From: Fasciolopsis buskii
Lineage: Eukaryota; Platyhelminthes; Trematoda; Plagiorchiida; Fasciolidae
Direction of reading: 5' to 3'
Length of the DNA: 64,000 bases
Assembly (NCBI GenBank): GCA_008360955.1
Contig: LUCM01005092.1
Coordinates: 560,111 to 624,110, forward strand
Part shown: positions 45,700-58,400 of the stretch, one piece after another
How the letters are laid out: each line of letters starts with the position of its first letter
Numbering within the stretch: position 1 is the first letter of the stretch
Made by a program: the position numbers and the translations under genes
The notes under the pieces: model-generated
What the model was told of the DNA's origin: nothing
Databases searched by the model: none
Seen by the model: the letters and a program-made list of their open reading frames with translations, nothing else

Positions 45700-48600
45700 A
45701 AGAGTGTTAAGAAAAGTATCGGTGATCTCGGAAGCTAACTTTAAGTCTCGATATAAGTAAAAGAGTGAAGTTAATGAGGATATTAACGTACGCTGGGGTC
45801 GTGCAGAAAAACAAGTTAGGTCATGAGGTGCAAGCAAGCCCTGTGTTGGTTAGGGTTATCTCAAAAGTGCTGGCTGCCCCAACGCCTCTACCGGCCAAAA
45901 CAGACCAGGTAAAAGTAATAAGGTTTTCACACAAGTGAACACACCGGAGGGAGGCAGAGCCGAACATACCAGTGAGTTGCGTAGACTGGATGGGAAACTG
46001 GAAGCTCTATCAATGTAGCTACAGTGGATTCGGATTGGAAGTGGGTCCAAAACTGCCAGAAGCAGAGGTCTCCTCATCCTAAATTGGGGGGAGCAAGTTA
46101 TAAAGACGCTAAAGCTCGTAGGCATATGGATGGCAAACGGATGAGGGACTTATTGAGGCTAGCGGATATAAACCAGAGAGTGGGTAAACAGAGTGGGACC
46201 GTGAAAACAACTGAGGCCAGGTTTCCAATAAGACCCGCTTAAGACCACACTGGTTAAGTTTCTAAGTGTTGTTCTAAGAGATAGGCTGTTAAGCAGAGCC
46301 GGTGGGGTACTCAATATCACGAATGGGAGATATCGCATTGTTCCTGATATTCAAAGGATGTGCTTGGGATATTATGGGGCGCGGAATCCAGAGAGGAGCC
46401 CGGGACCCATGTATATAACACCCGTGGGGTCTGTGGATGCCATGGCCTCCGAGAATGATATATATGAGTTGGTCACCAATTAGGAAAAAACACCACGGAT
46501 ATACTGCAGGATGACAAATGGAATACTAGTGGGGGAGCAGAAATGGTCCATCCAGAATTAAATTAGTCGCTCCAAGGAAGATTCAGTGAAACCAACAAAT
46601 GAGACAGAAGGTGATGAGACCTGCATCCCAGTAAGGCGTTCTCAGGATAGCGGGATGCGGGAAGAAACGACTGTAGAATCTGCCGATCATAGCAGAAATC
46701 GAGCGGAAGTAATCTCAAAAAACTCCTCAGTTGTCTCGCCCAATGTGCGCTACAAAAAACGGAACTAACGAACGCTCCACCAAGAATTCGACAGTCTTAT
46801 ACATCAATGAGTGCAATTCTCGAAATTAGTGCTGAGTTCGCTGCAGAAGTTGTGGCAATCTCGAAAACGTGGCAACCCGTAAATGACCATATTCCGAGGG
46901 CACCACAATAATACCTTTTTAGCTTTTACCTTCTACTTCCTTTTTATTGTTGAAATAACAATGTACATGATTTTTCAGGAAGGGGGCCGCCGTCAACAGA
47001 GGGCTGCTAAGAGGGGAAGTTGACCGGCGGTGGGAGGATTCGAACCCGCGACCTTCACGTTCAAAAGCCACGATCTTATCCGTTTGGCCACCGGCGGCCT
47101 ATTTTGCCGGCTGGATGGATGTGATAATGTAGCAGGGCGCGGAGTGGGCCTAGGTACTAGAGAAGGCCTGGTGTACCGGGAATCTTAACACCTAGGTATG
47201 TGCAGTAACCGTTAGGCTAGCATTAAGAAAAACAACTACACCAAGTATCTACAGAAGTCCGAATTTAGAAAATGACCAACAGCTGCGCAACGCGCTGGAG
47301 GAATTGGTAAAAAGTGCCAACTCACTTCTGGTAGTCAGCAACTTGCCGGGCACTGACTGTGATGACTGGTGTTGTTTAATATCAAAGGAAAAGTACAGAT
47401 TGGGTGCACCAAGTGGTCAAAAATAATAGGTGCCACGACCCATCGCTGGTGGATCTGGTGATCATTAGGCAGGAAAATGAGGACGACAGATAAAGTTTTT
47501 ACCGTCGTCGGATGACAGTGGTCACCTGCTGATCAAGTTTACGCTCTGCTTGGAATAGTCAAAAATTTGCGAGATCTAAGAAATTTGGTAAGATGAACAT
47601 GGTGGAACTTATCTCGGCAGCCGAAGTACCTAACTGAGGATTGGGAATTGACAACCAGGCAGCGGTGATATAACGAAAAATAATGCCATTGCAGAGCGGG
47701 TCTGTCTCCCTGTGACAGAGCGAAACCGGGGGTAGACACGACTGGTTAACGCCAGTATTATGTAGGACAATTAAGGTGAAGTACCGAAGGTGGAGGGTTT
47801 AAGACAGCCTGAAGTGAGAAGGCCTGAGAGCGTTACAGGAAGTATAGGGACTTGAATGTGAGCACCCCGAGGGGAAAAAAGCCTTTGAATTACGGTTGGA
47901 GGAGGTAAACAGGACCCAAAGAGGTACTGTTGGTACGTCCAAAATAATGGCTCAGCCAAAAATGCCGTGGGTGGCCTGGAGTAGGAAGACGGTAAGGGTG
48001 TTTGTGAGAATAGGCTGAGTGAAGCGCATGCTTGGTGTATACTTCAGGAGTGTACACAACAGGAATTTTGATCAGTAGGTGTAAACTGGTACTGCCCCAA
48101 GCAGCAAGTGTAACCCTGAGAGACACGTCAGTGTAAACCTGAGTGTTACCTGAGCATCCCTCAGAGTATCCCTTTTCTGAACACGGAATTGGTCGACGAA
48201 AGTACGCAGTCCGTAACCATGTGTTCAGTACCGTAATGAGTTACCGAACGTCTGTTGTAGAAGAAACAAGCCAACGGGAACAGATGGTGTAGATCCAGCC
48301 ATCATCAAGCCCGTAGGGCAGGTAGGGTAGGATATCACGCTACCTCAGGATACGTCTTTTGGATGGGAGGGTAGCAGAGGTGAGTCAATGGCACATATGT
48401 AGAACTACTGGTATGTAATTCTCACACGGATCCAGTGCAAAGGCCTAGAAACACGTGCAAGTACCTCATAACACAGTGTGCGGCACGAGTTCCTGAGATG
48501 GAAGTCATGACTCTCAAATTCGCTAAGTTTCACGGATAAAGTCACTGCCAATCCGGACAAGAAAAAGCAGTGAAGGTCTGCTAACGGGTTTCTGACTCGG

Positions 48601-48890
48601 TTAATCACAGACTGTTGCTTTCGAACATTCAGATTCTAAGGAATGGATGATCGGCTTTATAAGTGCGAGATTTTTTTTACGGCGGGGTGGGCGGAGAGAA
48701 CGCCGACCCATTGTGTCACCAGCGAAGCGTCACATGAGTCAACAGTGGAACAACTGTCATGGGGCTCGTGTGTAAAGTTTGTCCATCGCTTGAAGGATGG
48801 AAAGAAGTCTACTTTTCTTTTTAGCCATACACGAAAGCTGAAGAATGTACTGCGGGGTATGGACGTACTCATTCAATTGTAGCAGTGGAT
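45700..48890 (+). mobile_element. Decayed LINE (CR1/Jockey-like) interrupted by a SINE
   Basis: Plus strand. ORF1-like sequence at about 45.9-46.75 kb. Endonuclease N-terminus at about 46800-46900 (EISAEFAAEVVAISKTW, pattern ...DIIAITETW), continuing after the SINE at about 47105-47170 (RGVGLGTREGLVY, pattern RGGGVALYVREG) and at about 47430-47560 (CHDPSLVDLVIIRQEN, SGHLLIKF). Reverse-transcriptase remnants: GTDGVDPAIIK near 48285, FDSVNHRLLL-like sequence near 48590-48620. Many stops and frameshifts. The 3' limit is approximate. Confidence 0.62.
46918..47102 (-). mobile_element. tRNA-derived SINE (family 2), copy 3, inserted in LINE endonuclease
   Basis: Minus strand: head GGCCGCCGGTGGCCAAACGG, A box followed by GATAAG, canonical B box GGGTTCGAATCC at about 47048-47037, the same body and ATGTACATTGTTATTTCAA tail as the 43.8-kb copy. 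It separates the TETW-like and GGGV-like motifs of the surrounding plus-strand LINE, so it is younger than that LINE. Target-site duplications could not be fixed by eye. Confidence 0.82.
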
Positions 48891-48899
48891 TCAGGTATT

Positions 48900-51510
48900 T
48901 TTGCATAACATTAGAGGTATTCCGGACACTAGTTTAGTCACCTGACCACCACCGCCCTGTGCCAATTACACTGAACTGAGCCGCACAAGCAGACTAATTT
49001 ATTGTTAAACATAGGATAAAATGGTACGGGGCTTTTGAAAAACACTTCCGAGATGCTTCTGGATTTTGTGTCACTTTTCCTGACTAAAGCGACGACCAAA
49101 TGAACGCTAGAACAAAAACCAAGCACGGTTCAGACAGGTGCCGTCCAAAAGTTGCCCCTCGCTCGGTTCACTTCACTTCCAAATGAGGTTCATAACTCTT
49201 CTGATTGCATGCACGCGATCTGGCATCTACCTCGGCAGGTTTTATTCCGTTCCCTATTCCTTTGTGGATTGGCACTGACGCGATTATCGCTGAAGGGAAA
49301 AAGAAAACATCTCATGCTTTTGTGGAGGCACGATTGCTAAGTGGACGTTATATTATAGGCTCCGCAAACATCACTCCCGTTGGACCCTACACTGAACACT
49401 TCCTCTCCTAGACTGTCTACCTTGTAAGCGCCCAGCTAATGATACTGTTACTGCACTTCGTGGAATGAGCTGCACTATTTCCTTTCCAACGGAAATTTTA
49501 TGGGCTTTACCGACTACACACTGACTACATCTTCGTCCACTAGTTAACCAAATTGCTGCAAAGAAAGCTGACCACCACCTCCAGCCAGCTTCACCCCCTT
49601 CCCTCCAAGTCTTCGCGCTGTTCATTCTAGTTCGTCTCCCCGTGGATTACATCAAAATTTTCGGTATTCAGTCACGTCAGCCTCTTTAGAATTTTGCACT
49701 ATTTGATGATGTGCCAACTTAATCTGCATTTCTCCAATGGTAACAGCTGCATGTCTTCTAATCGTTGGTTGTTGACTTTTCCTCCCCGTCCCTCTGCCAT
49801 TAGTTTTGCTAATAACTGAAACTCTCCTAAACGGGATAATTTCTGCCAAAGTAATGTTTCCCAGGCCGGCACCGTACTCATGTTGAGAACTGGTTACTGC
49901 CTTATGCAGTGGTATGAATACGTATGGTTTTCTAAAGATAATGGCAGACCCAATTATGAAGAATTTTGTCCTCGCTCTGTCTACAGCTATCCGAAACTGC
50001 TGAGCCCCTTTGTAGTCCGTATTCATCATCGCCTCAAGTTCCTTGGTGACCTGGGTTGTATTGGATCAGAAGCTTCCACAGTCAACCTCAAATAACGCCG
50101 ATAGTGGCGCTAATGGGAAGGCCAGCTTTATTGCTATATGTTTCCACATTCCTTTCCGCAGCCTTATTAACTTTTGGGTCCCCGGGTTTCACTCCCACGA
50201 GTCTCGCGCTCGTCGGGAATGTTCATCAGAAGGGGTTGAATACGGGTGTGTCATCCCGGGGTCTCTTCGTACCATGGTGCGCAAATGACGATGATAGTCG
50301 TGCCGCAGTCACCTGAGCCACCTCACTCCTGGGGTACTTCTGATAAGGGGTAAATCAATTCTTGCCGAAACTGCACTTATGAGCATCGGCGGATTTTTGG
50401 CTTGGTGGCGGACACCCAAACGACACCTCGTGCTGCCTTTGTCGACGCAACATGGAGGCGACATGTCCGTCAGCATATAAACTACCCCGACAAACATGTG
50501 TTGTCCCGTTACCTGCGGTTACGCATTTACAAACGGGATAGAGGTTTGTACCAATCAGATGGGACGCCATGTGAGGTGTGTGAAGAAGTGACGATTGACA
50601 AAAGTGGGGGCCCCAATGATGCTAAAAACGAAGCAGAGGGAAGTAACCAAGGTTGCTCCAAACTTTTTAAGAGATGAAATTTTATGAAGAATTGTGAATG
50701 GAGGAGAAATGGAGCTCAATAGAATGTTCGCTGGACTCCGGCGGCGTGGAGTGGACTGGACTGAGGTGTGAGGGGAAGAAACCGAATTTGTTTGGAAAGT
50801 GCACTCAGCCGTTAAACATACTTGCCGTGAATGGCCAGCGCGTTGCCATTTTTGACATCGGGGATTCTGGTGCATTGTTGCAGTCTGAGGTTGCATGCCA
50901 TTGCAGTATTACTAATAACGGTGTTTTGGTCAGTCGTTATGGTCGACCTGAGGAGAGGTACTCAAAGCGATCAGCGGCGTGCTTTGGTTTGTCTGTGGCT
51001 TGAACGGACCTGTTCTGACTCGCCAGCTTGGCTGGCAATCTCAATCCAGGGATAAATAATCAGCGCATAGAATGGGATTGAGCTTTCGGCGACAAGGTCC
51101 GCGTTGTATCTGCATTTTCTGTTAAGCGGTGCATAGGTACTGTGATTGTTGACAAACGTGAAGAAGAGCCAGGTAAGGGGCGACAAAGGATGTCGCCTTG
51201 ATTATTTTTCAGTCGATGTTATGGTTAGTAACCAAAATCATATTCAAAATGTGACGTTCAAACAAAATTAAAAATATTTATGACTAGGAATTATATTCTA
51301 CCCCTGCTAAAAACGTAGCTGGTGAATCTGCATGTGTTAGCCGAATGCACAGACACTAACGTCTTCATCAATTTTCCCGCAAGGCATATGCGGCTCATGT
51401 GATGATAATTTTCTTTGTGCGATTTGCTAACATCCTTAAGCATTGCTAGAACCATGGCTTTCTTTCACTAGTTAGGTAAAAGCGCTTGCTAAAAGTCTCA
51501 TTCACGCTGA
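48900..51510. other. Unresolved decayed repeat sequence
   Basis: A minus-strand frame at 50896-50555 starts with CQKWQRAGHSRQVC, which resembles a CCHC zinc knuckle of retroelement Gag with its second Cys replaced by Trp. Minus-strand frames at 50570-50309 and 50029-49652 follow but show no protease, RT or integrase motif. An old LTR-element fragment is possible, not shown. Confidence 0.3.
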
Positions 51511-51516
51511 TGCGAC

Positions 51517-52465
51517 TTACTGTGGCATTTCTTTCAATGTCTTCGCGTGAATTCCTGCCGAATCTGGTGATTTATATGGCACTAATGGGCGGAGTACATT
51601 TACAACCTCTTCTTCAGTGAGTGGAGTTTCAGCCATTGTTGGCACACTCGTCGTCGTTGGGGGGGATTCAGACGGAGTCAAAGAGGACCGCACCCCAGCA
51701 CGGTATTTTGCCAGAGGTGCAGCCGTTTCGGAGCCAGAAACAGCCGGGGATTCGTCTTCTACTGATGCATGAACTCCGAGTTGCCCTGCTGTTCTCCTAA
51801 TCACTTAGGCGCGGGGGCAGTTAGGCGCGATTTTGGATCCCATAAGCAAATCATTTTCACGTGCATCTTTTTGCAAGTTTGGGTCCGGTACAATGGCTTT
51901 GCATTCCCTTATACATGTCGCATGCAATATCTGTCAAGTGGTGAGGCTGCCATACATGATTTCAGCAAAGCAGTTGTTTCCTAAGTTCGCTGTCAAACCA
52001 AAGAGGACCGTGCGCTTGGCTGCGCGGTTTGTGTAGTGGTGCAAGCCGCCTACTAGCCCAGCAATTTTCTCTTTCAGAGCATTTCGGATCCCGTCTATGT
52101 TACTGCAATTCACAACCCACAAAAGCAGCAGCTGTCGCTAACCTCTCTAAGGGAATCCGCCAGAAGTCCGGAAGACGCAGTGCTCCCATTACCTCGCCGC
52201 AACTCCGGTGCAAAGAGAAAGTAGCATGGTCACTGGTGTCCAGCGGTGTTAGAATGCGTGAGACACGTCAGGGGCTCTAGGCGAGAATACAAAACCGAGA
52301 ATAGGTCCTTGCACTGCTTGTCTGCGACAGGGTACGTAAACGTGTTGGTGTAATGCATACTCAGCGATTTCTTCCAACAAACGGCGGGGAAACTTGTCAG
52401 ACGGTAGAAAGCAGCTGGCCCTCCAGTCAAGGCGTAGCAAGCTGAAACCTCTTAATACCAAGCGG
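51517..52465 (-). mobile_element. LINE fragment (endonuclease C-terminus to RT start)
   Basis: Minus strand. Near 52440-52260: LLEEIAEYALHQHVYVP, then LGFVFSPRAPDV and a PVTMLLS-like SDH region, matching the C-terminal half of CR1/Jockey endonucleases. At 51804-51517: ETPLTEEEVVNVLRPLVPYK and SPDSAGIHAKTLKEM, the first RT block (pattern T..EV...L..L...KSPGPDGIHP..LKE). Later RT motifs are absent. Confidence 0.65.
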
Positions 52466-55400
52466 CGACCACCAACCGTCTAACGAACCATAAAGTTCGG
52501 AGGTCCTGACAGAAACGATCCTGGCAAACAGTAGATCGCTTCAGTTGATGTAGTATTTTATCCATACCCATAATGCCTCGCAGTTTTCGTCAGCAAGCGC
52601 TTATTGGATGTACAGAGACCCATTAAAGGCCTACAGTGCAACTCCCCTCCGTGTCGTGGCTTATCACAGTCTGCGCAAAATGGTGCAAATCTATCTGTAT
52701 TTACCTCCAAGCCCAGAACATCTTGAGAGAGTCATATTTTCCTTTCACTTACGCTAATGGGCTTTCCTGCTAGTCCATCCCTATTTCCTATGATAGGCGT
52801 GAAATGGACAGAACAATGTTGCTTGTAATCTGCTAATCACCTTTCCCAGCATAAGGTTTTGGGAAGGACTCCGAAGAAAATAATTACGTCCAGCTCCGCC
52901 GAAGTCTTCTCTTCCCCAGCCAAAACTCCTGCGACAACAGATTCTTTTCATCTATTTCCCGGGGCCTAAGAATCCCCTCCAAGGATATGGTTGGATCCGT
53001 TCTCTCCTCCAATGATATATACCATAGAAACCGAATGGGTTCACCCTTCATCATATTCAAACGGCTTTGTTTTGGAGGCTTCTATTTAGGGCCAAATAAA
53101 GATCCTCAGCTGTCGAGGTGATTCCGATTCGCAAGACTTACCGACGAGGAAATCCGAATTGATGATGCTGTTATTCACAACTGTCCAATTGCACACACAA
53201 AGCAATTTGCGCAAAGTGCCGCACCCCACCTGGCTGCTCCAGCTCACTGCTGACATTCCCAATTGCATGCTGATCCACACTTCGAGACCTTGGTCTCAGC
53301 AACTCGACTTTTCTGAGGTCCTCAGCCGGTTAAGCCTAGGGGAAGTGAGTCTGATTTTTCGCACAGCGAAACTGTAAGACATTACTAATGGCATTTTTAA
53401 TGCATACGATAGAGCTTTTCTTGTGTATGGCACTTTGATATGTCCTAGTCGGTCAAAGTCTGACAGGATTTTCGAAGAAAGTATTCAAATGTGCTTGAGC
53501 AAGCAAGTGTTGGTTTGGCGGACTATTCCGAATTGCAAAGAACATTGCTCAATTCTCAAGCTCCAGCCGTTCTGGTTAAGCCGCCGGAAAATTAACGTAT
53601 CTGTTTACATAAACTGATAAATAAGCATTTCTTCCCCACCAACCCGCATACATTCTCTTACCTCAGCCAGTACACTCTCCGTCAAATGTCTTTAACCATC
53701 GGCCTCCTGGGTTGAAATTTTCCCGCCATTTACTCTAAACGTTTTAAGGGACATTTTGCTGACGTGAGTTGTTTAAAAAACCGCCGCAAACGTTTAACCA
53801 ATCGCCACTGAAGCGCTTCAACTGGCCAAAGCCCATAATCTTCAAGAGCGTGCACTTGAGTGAACCCCTGATTTCTAAATACGCAATAATACCTGATTCT
53901 AAATTACATTCGATGTGATCACATTACCATTAAAAACTATAACGGCATGGCATTCAACATTAGGTCGGAGCTTGCCGTCTCGTTTAAGTTGACGCTCTTT
54001 TTCGATTATCTATTTCTTGCCGTCCCTAGTCAGCCAAACGACCCCATTCAAAAAGGGGCGATAGTTCCGTTTCAAACACACCCAGTAATTCAGTACTCGC
54101 CTCGTTCATAAATCTTTTTCTTATGTCAGTTATTCTGCTCCGTTCCTATTCGTAGCTCTCAGGATTTCAATCACAGCGTAGCAGCAATTAGTGCTTTTGA
54201 TTGCACATTAAATTCCACTCACCCGATTGACGCAAACGACGTTTTACGGGTAACATAATATGAGAGGTATTTCTAGTGGCCTTGTTCTTACCATAGATGT
54301 GTTTGCTCCCCAACACCTGCTTCACTCGGCCGCGTGATTGACTGTCGTCCTATTCGCCTCCACGACTCTGCGTAATGAAACCTCTGGCTGCAGTAGCAAC
54401 AATGCCGCGGCTTGAGAAATTGGGAAAACAGACCGCTCTGAGCGGTCGAGAAAAATCGCAAACAACCGGAATATTGTGATCGACCGGTGGACCTTTGGAA
54501 AGTTCTCGTGTGAGCCCAACCACTATTCCGTCAGAAAAAGTAAATACGAAAGTGGATGAAGGGTGTTGAGGCAACTTAGCCACCTTCAGCGATGCGTATG
54601 TTTTCCTTAAACCTGGTGTTCGTCAACAGATTCCACTTCATAATACCGCACCACTAAACCACACAGGAAGTCCACCTGCATCACAGCAATTACAGACCAG
54701 CCGAAACCTTATCGTCGGCCTCACATTTTCCAATGCCCGCAGTAAAGCCCATCCTCTGCTGTCAACTCCCTTTGGGCCGTGTAACTCACCTTCACTTTTC
54801 TTCGAATGCATTTTTTAAGCTGTTGCACCGTTCTGTATCTGACCCTCAAAGTGCTGAACAGATCTTATCGTTTGCCCTGATTAACCGTCTTTCCGTTTTG
54901 CACAAGCTCTGTCATTTGAGACATTTTGCCTCTCTCCGACCTGGATTTTTCCTCCACTACTGAATCTTGTTTCAATGAGTGCAAACTTTCACACAGTAAC
55001 CACAAAATTGTTGTTAGCGAAGTCCTTCTCCTCCCCTCAACCCTCACCAGCCTGAATTATAAGATCGTGTATACCGAGTTGATCTGAAAGCGGACACCCC
55101 ACTCTATCTTGTTATGAGCTGTAGTGACTTCCTAGTCTCGGCTGGCCATCAATTAACAGCGAGGCTCCTTTAATTTGAAGCTAACTGGGTGTCTTCCAAA
55201 GCCTCCTTCCACCTACGGGCCTGCCAAGATGACAATATTCCCCCTCAAATCGTCAGTTCTTCCTGCGAAAAGTCTACAAATTGTTGAGCGGCCTCTGTCA
55301 CCTCGCTGTTTTAAACCACACCGACCTCCTTAAAAACATTATAGAAACCCAAATGGGTAAAAGGTGGGGTAGAGCCCACAGACACTTATAAAATCTTTAC

Positions 55401-58400
55401 AGCCTTCCAAGCTTTACAGAGCTATAAATGCCATCGCGCCACCGTTCACTCTTTATATATTACTTACTGACACTTCTCTTTTTAAACTCGCTTGCAGTTT
55501 TGCCGTATAATTCAATTAATTCTTCGACGTTATCAGGGCCGCTTTCTTTTCTCTAGCTTAATATTTGCCAACAATTCCCCAAACAACAGTGTCGTTTAAT
55601 ACTACGAGTATCTCTGACCCTTTGGTGCCCTACAAACTATGCGGAATTGCAGAACCAGATGGCCATCAGGCGCCTGCTTTTCTGCTTGGGAGCAAGGAAC
55701 GCAGTGGTACTTCTCAAATCCTTCACAAGAGGAATTCTAGTTCAGTAGCATCCAAAGAAAAAGAAATAATATGCAGTTCTGCCGCAGAAGAAGGGTTCTT
55801 TATATGACTCTTCAGATTTCCATCAATCGAACACGCTCGTTATATCTAGGTTAGTGGAAATGATGTTTGTTTTGCACATATCGCATGTTGCTTCTTCTTC
55901 AGACTACTGTGAAAATTGTGGGGTATGCTCCTGTTACTGTTAGTCGGGTTATCCTTTCCCTGGGCTGTTTTTGACGCTCTAGGTGCTATATCCAGGCTTA
56001 TGGGAGTTGTTATATCGGTGGCACATGACCCCGACCACTTTGTTCCCCGAGCACATAAGCCACTAATGGAAACAATCACAGGATGCGCCTCTTGCTTCGC
56101 TTTTCTGCACCATACTCCCTGTACTCTGAGTTATGTCCGGCCCAATATAGGAAGATTTTATTTTTGTCTACAACAAAAGGCATGTTGCGTCTCTGTAGTA
56201 CCTCTCTTACCCAGCTCTCCTCCAAAAAGTCTGCCTTCCTTTTATCTCTCAATAATCACATGCTTTTTGTCGACTTCCCGGACTATCACAATTTGCTTCG
56301 TTTGCTCAACATGTTATATGCCCGTTTTTGGTGCACTTAGAAATTATTTTCACAGTCAGTCTTGGCTAACCACCTTTCCGAGTGGTTCGTATTTGACAGC
56401 GTACATGGTACGCCACTAACCGATCGGCTGTCCTTGACGCGATTTTGCGCGTGCCGCTATTTACAGCTTGAAGTCGTTGATCCATTGCTCCGTTGTGTTT
56501 CAACTGCCCACTTTTCAAAGCTTGCAATTGAACGTTTTGTTACTTGTTTGTTAACACGCTGTGTTCATGCAGATCGCGTATGTCTCGGACACTCTGAGAA
56601 ATAAATTTTCGCCGCTGGATTTCACATCCTACCAAACCGAAACCGTCCAATGTCAGTTTTGGCCTGATGTGCCACTTTTACTTATGTTGCAGATGCAGTT
56701 TTTTATTGGCATACTGGACCCTCCAAGTTTATCCGTGGCTTTGTTCATCCACGTTTACACCCACCGCCCCAGTCCTAAGTATGCACGCCGGATACGTATG
56801 CACACCTTTCAACTCCGCTACGCTGCAGCAGAGTACCCGAATTTGCTGACAGCACATGCCCCCACCTTGATATTTTTGTGCTGTAATATACATGCCTACA
56901 CTTCTGGTTTTTCTGAGCTGCTCGCATGGTTGATGGCTTATTAAGTGACAGCTGGAAGCAAAACCAGACCGCCGATCCTCCTGTTTAGCGGGTGACTCAA
57001 TTCTGTTTGGGCGCCGACAATTACTGCCTACCCCGGTTACCGCATTTTTGACTCAAATGAGATTATCCAGTCTGGGAAACCTGAGGTCTGGTCTTTCTTA
57101 TATACCCGAAATTTGCATTCCCCCGGATTCTTTGCATACTAGCACTGTTGCAACATTGCTTGATGCGGTCAGTTCGAATTCTTTGGCTGGCACACTTTAG
57201 ACCGGCGGCTCCACTACAGCGGGTTGTGCCGCCAGGTTTACGAATCGTACCCATTGTGTCCAACTCTCAAGTGTCTGTCACGCCAGGCGGCCAGCATTTC
57301 GTCAGTCACACTCGCTAGCACCGTCACGGCAAACGACCTTCTAATCCGAATGTTCACGTCCAGTCTTTTGTACTAGATTGTTCTTGACCTTCCTCAAGGT
57401 TACGTTTGTCGAGACCTTCCCAAAGCAACTCACACTGAAAATGTTAATTTGTATCAGGTAGAAAATGTCGTTTTTGATGTATCTCACTATTCTCCCCTAA
57501 GAGCTAAGGCCCATTAATTCCTACTAATGTTTGTTGTGTTCTGCCAGTTTGGCAACAGGCTGTTGATGCCGGCAACCACTCCTCATGACAGCGCACCTGG
57601 CACTGCCTCAGCCGTGTAAAGCCAGTGGACAGATATCCCCACTATGTTTAGCATCGGACCCAGCTGAAAATCGCGAAATCAGATTTACTCAGCACACTCC
57701 ACGAACGCAAAGGGCCCCTACGACAGCAGGACGTTTCATACGATGCCACCGTCTTCTACTTTTGCAACCAACCTTCTCCCAACGTTCGCTTTTTTGTGCT
57801 GAGCTTCCGTTCAATATACCGCTCACCAGACTATACTGCTTGGTGTTGCCTCTAAAATTGTCGTTGATTTTTTTCCTGCTCCTTGCAAACCACAAGTTAT
57901 TGATTCTGTCACATCTAGTTTGTGTTTGTCCCCATCTGTCAGGAATCATGCCAGATGAGGAGATCTGCTCACGTTATTGGAGACCTATCCCGGTCTATTC
58001 GTGCACATGGCTTCATACGGGATACGCGCTAAACCTGGCCAAGCGGTTCTAAAGAGAGGTGGCTTTTGACCAATATTTCCCGTGTCACTTTTAGTTGGCA
58101 TCTGCTTTTACTAACCAGATACGACCCAACAAAAAAATCAGTTGTTATTTTATAGTTTCTCAAATTGTTGGTCTCAAGCATTGTATTCTCTTTTGCCAAT
58201 ATCCCCACACGTCATGGTCACTTCCAATGCCGTCCCGGCGTCTACGATGTCCCGTCATCCTGGCACGAAACGCTGTCCATAATCTGTCCGCTCATCCAAA
58301 CCAACCGTGGGATCTCAGGTCCTGGGTTCATTTTCTCTAGATCATTTCCGTACTGGCTTAGGGGGCCAGATATTGGAGACCCTAGAGGTAATTATGGGGA

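Noticed and set aside
55916..56944. Long plus-strand frames (167 and 127 codons)
   Set aside because: Low-complexity Phe/Ser/Leu-rich reading from pyrimidine-rich DNA; overlapping frames equally open; no recognised protein.
57585..58052. 155-codon plus-strand frame
   Set aside because: No motif or family resemblance, no supporting splice sites; likely decayed repeat.
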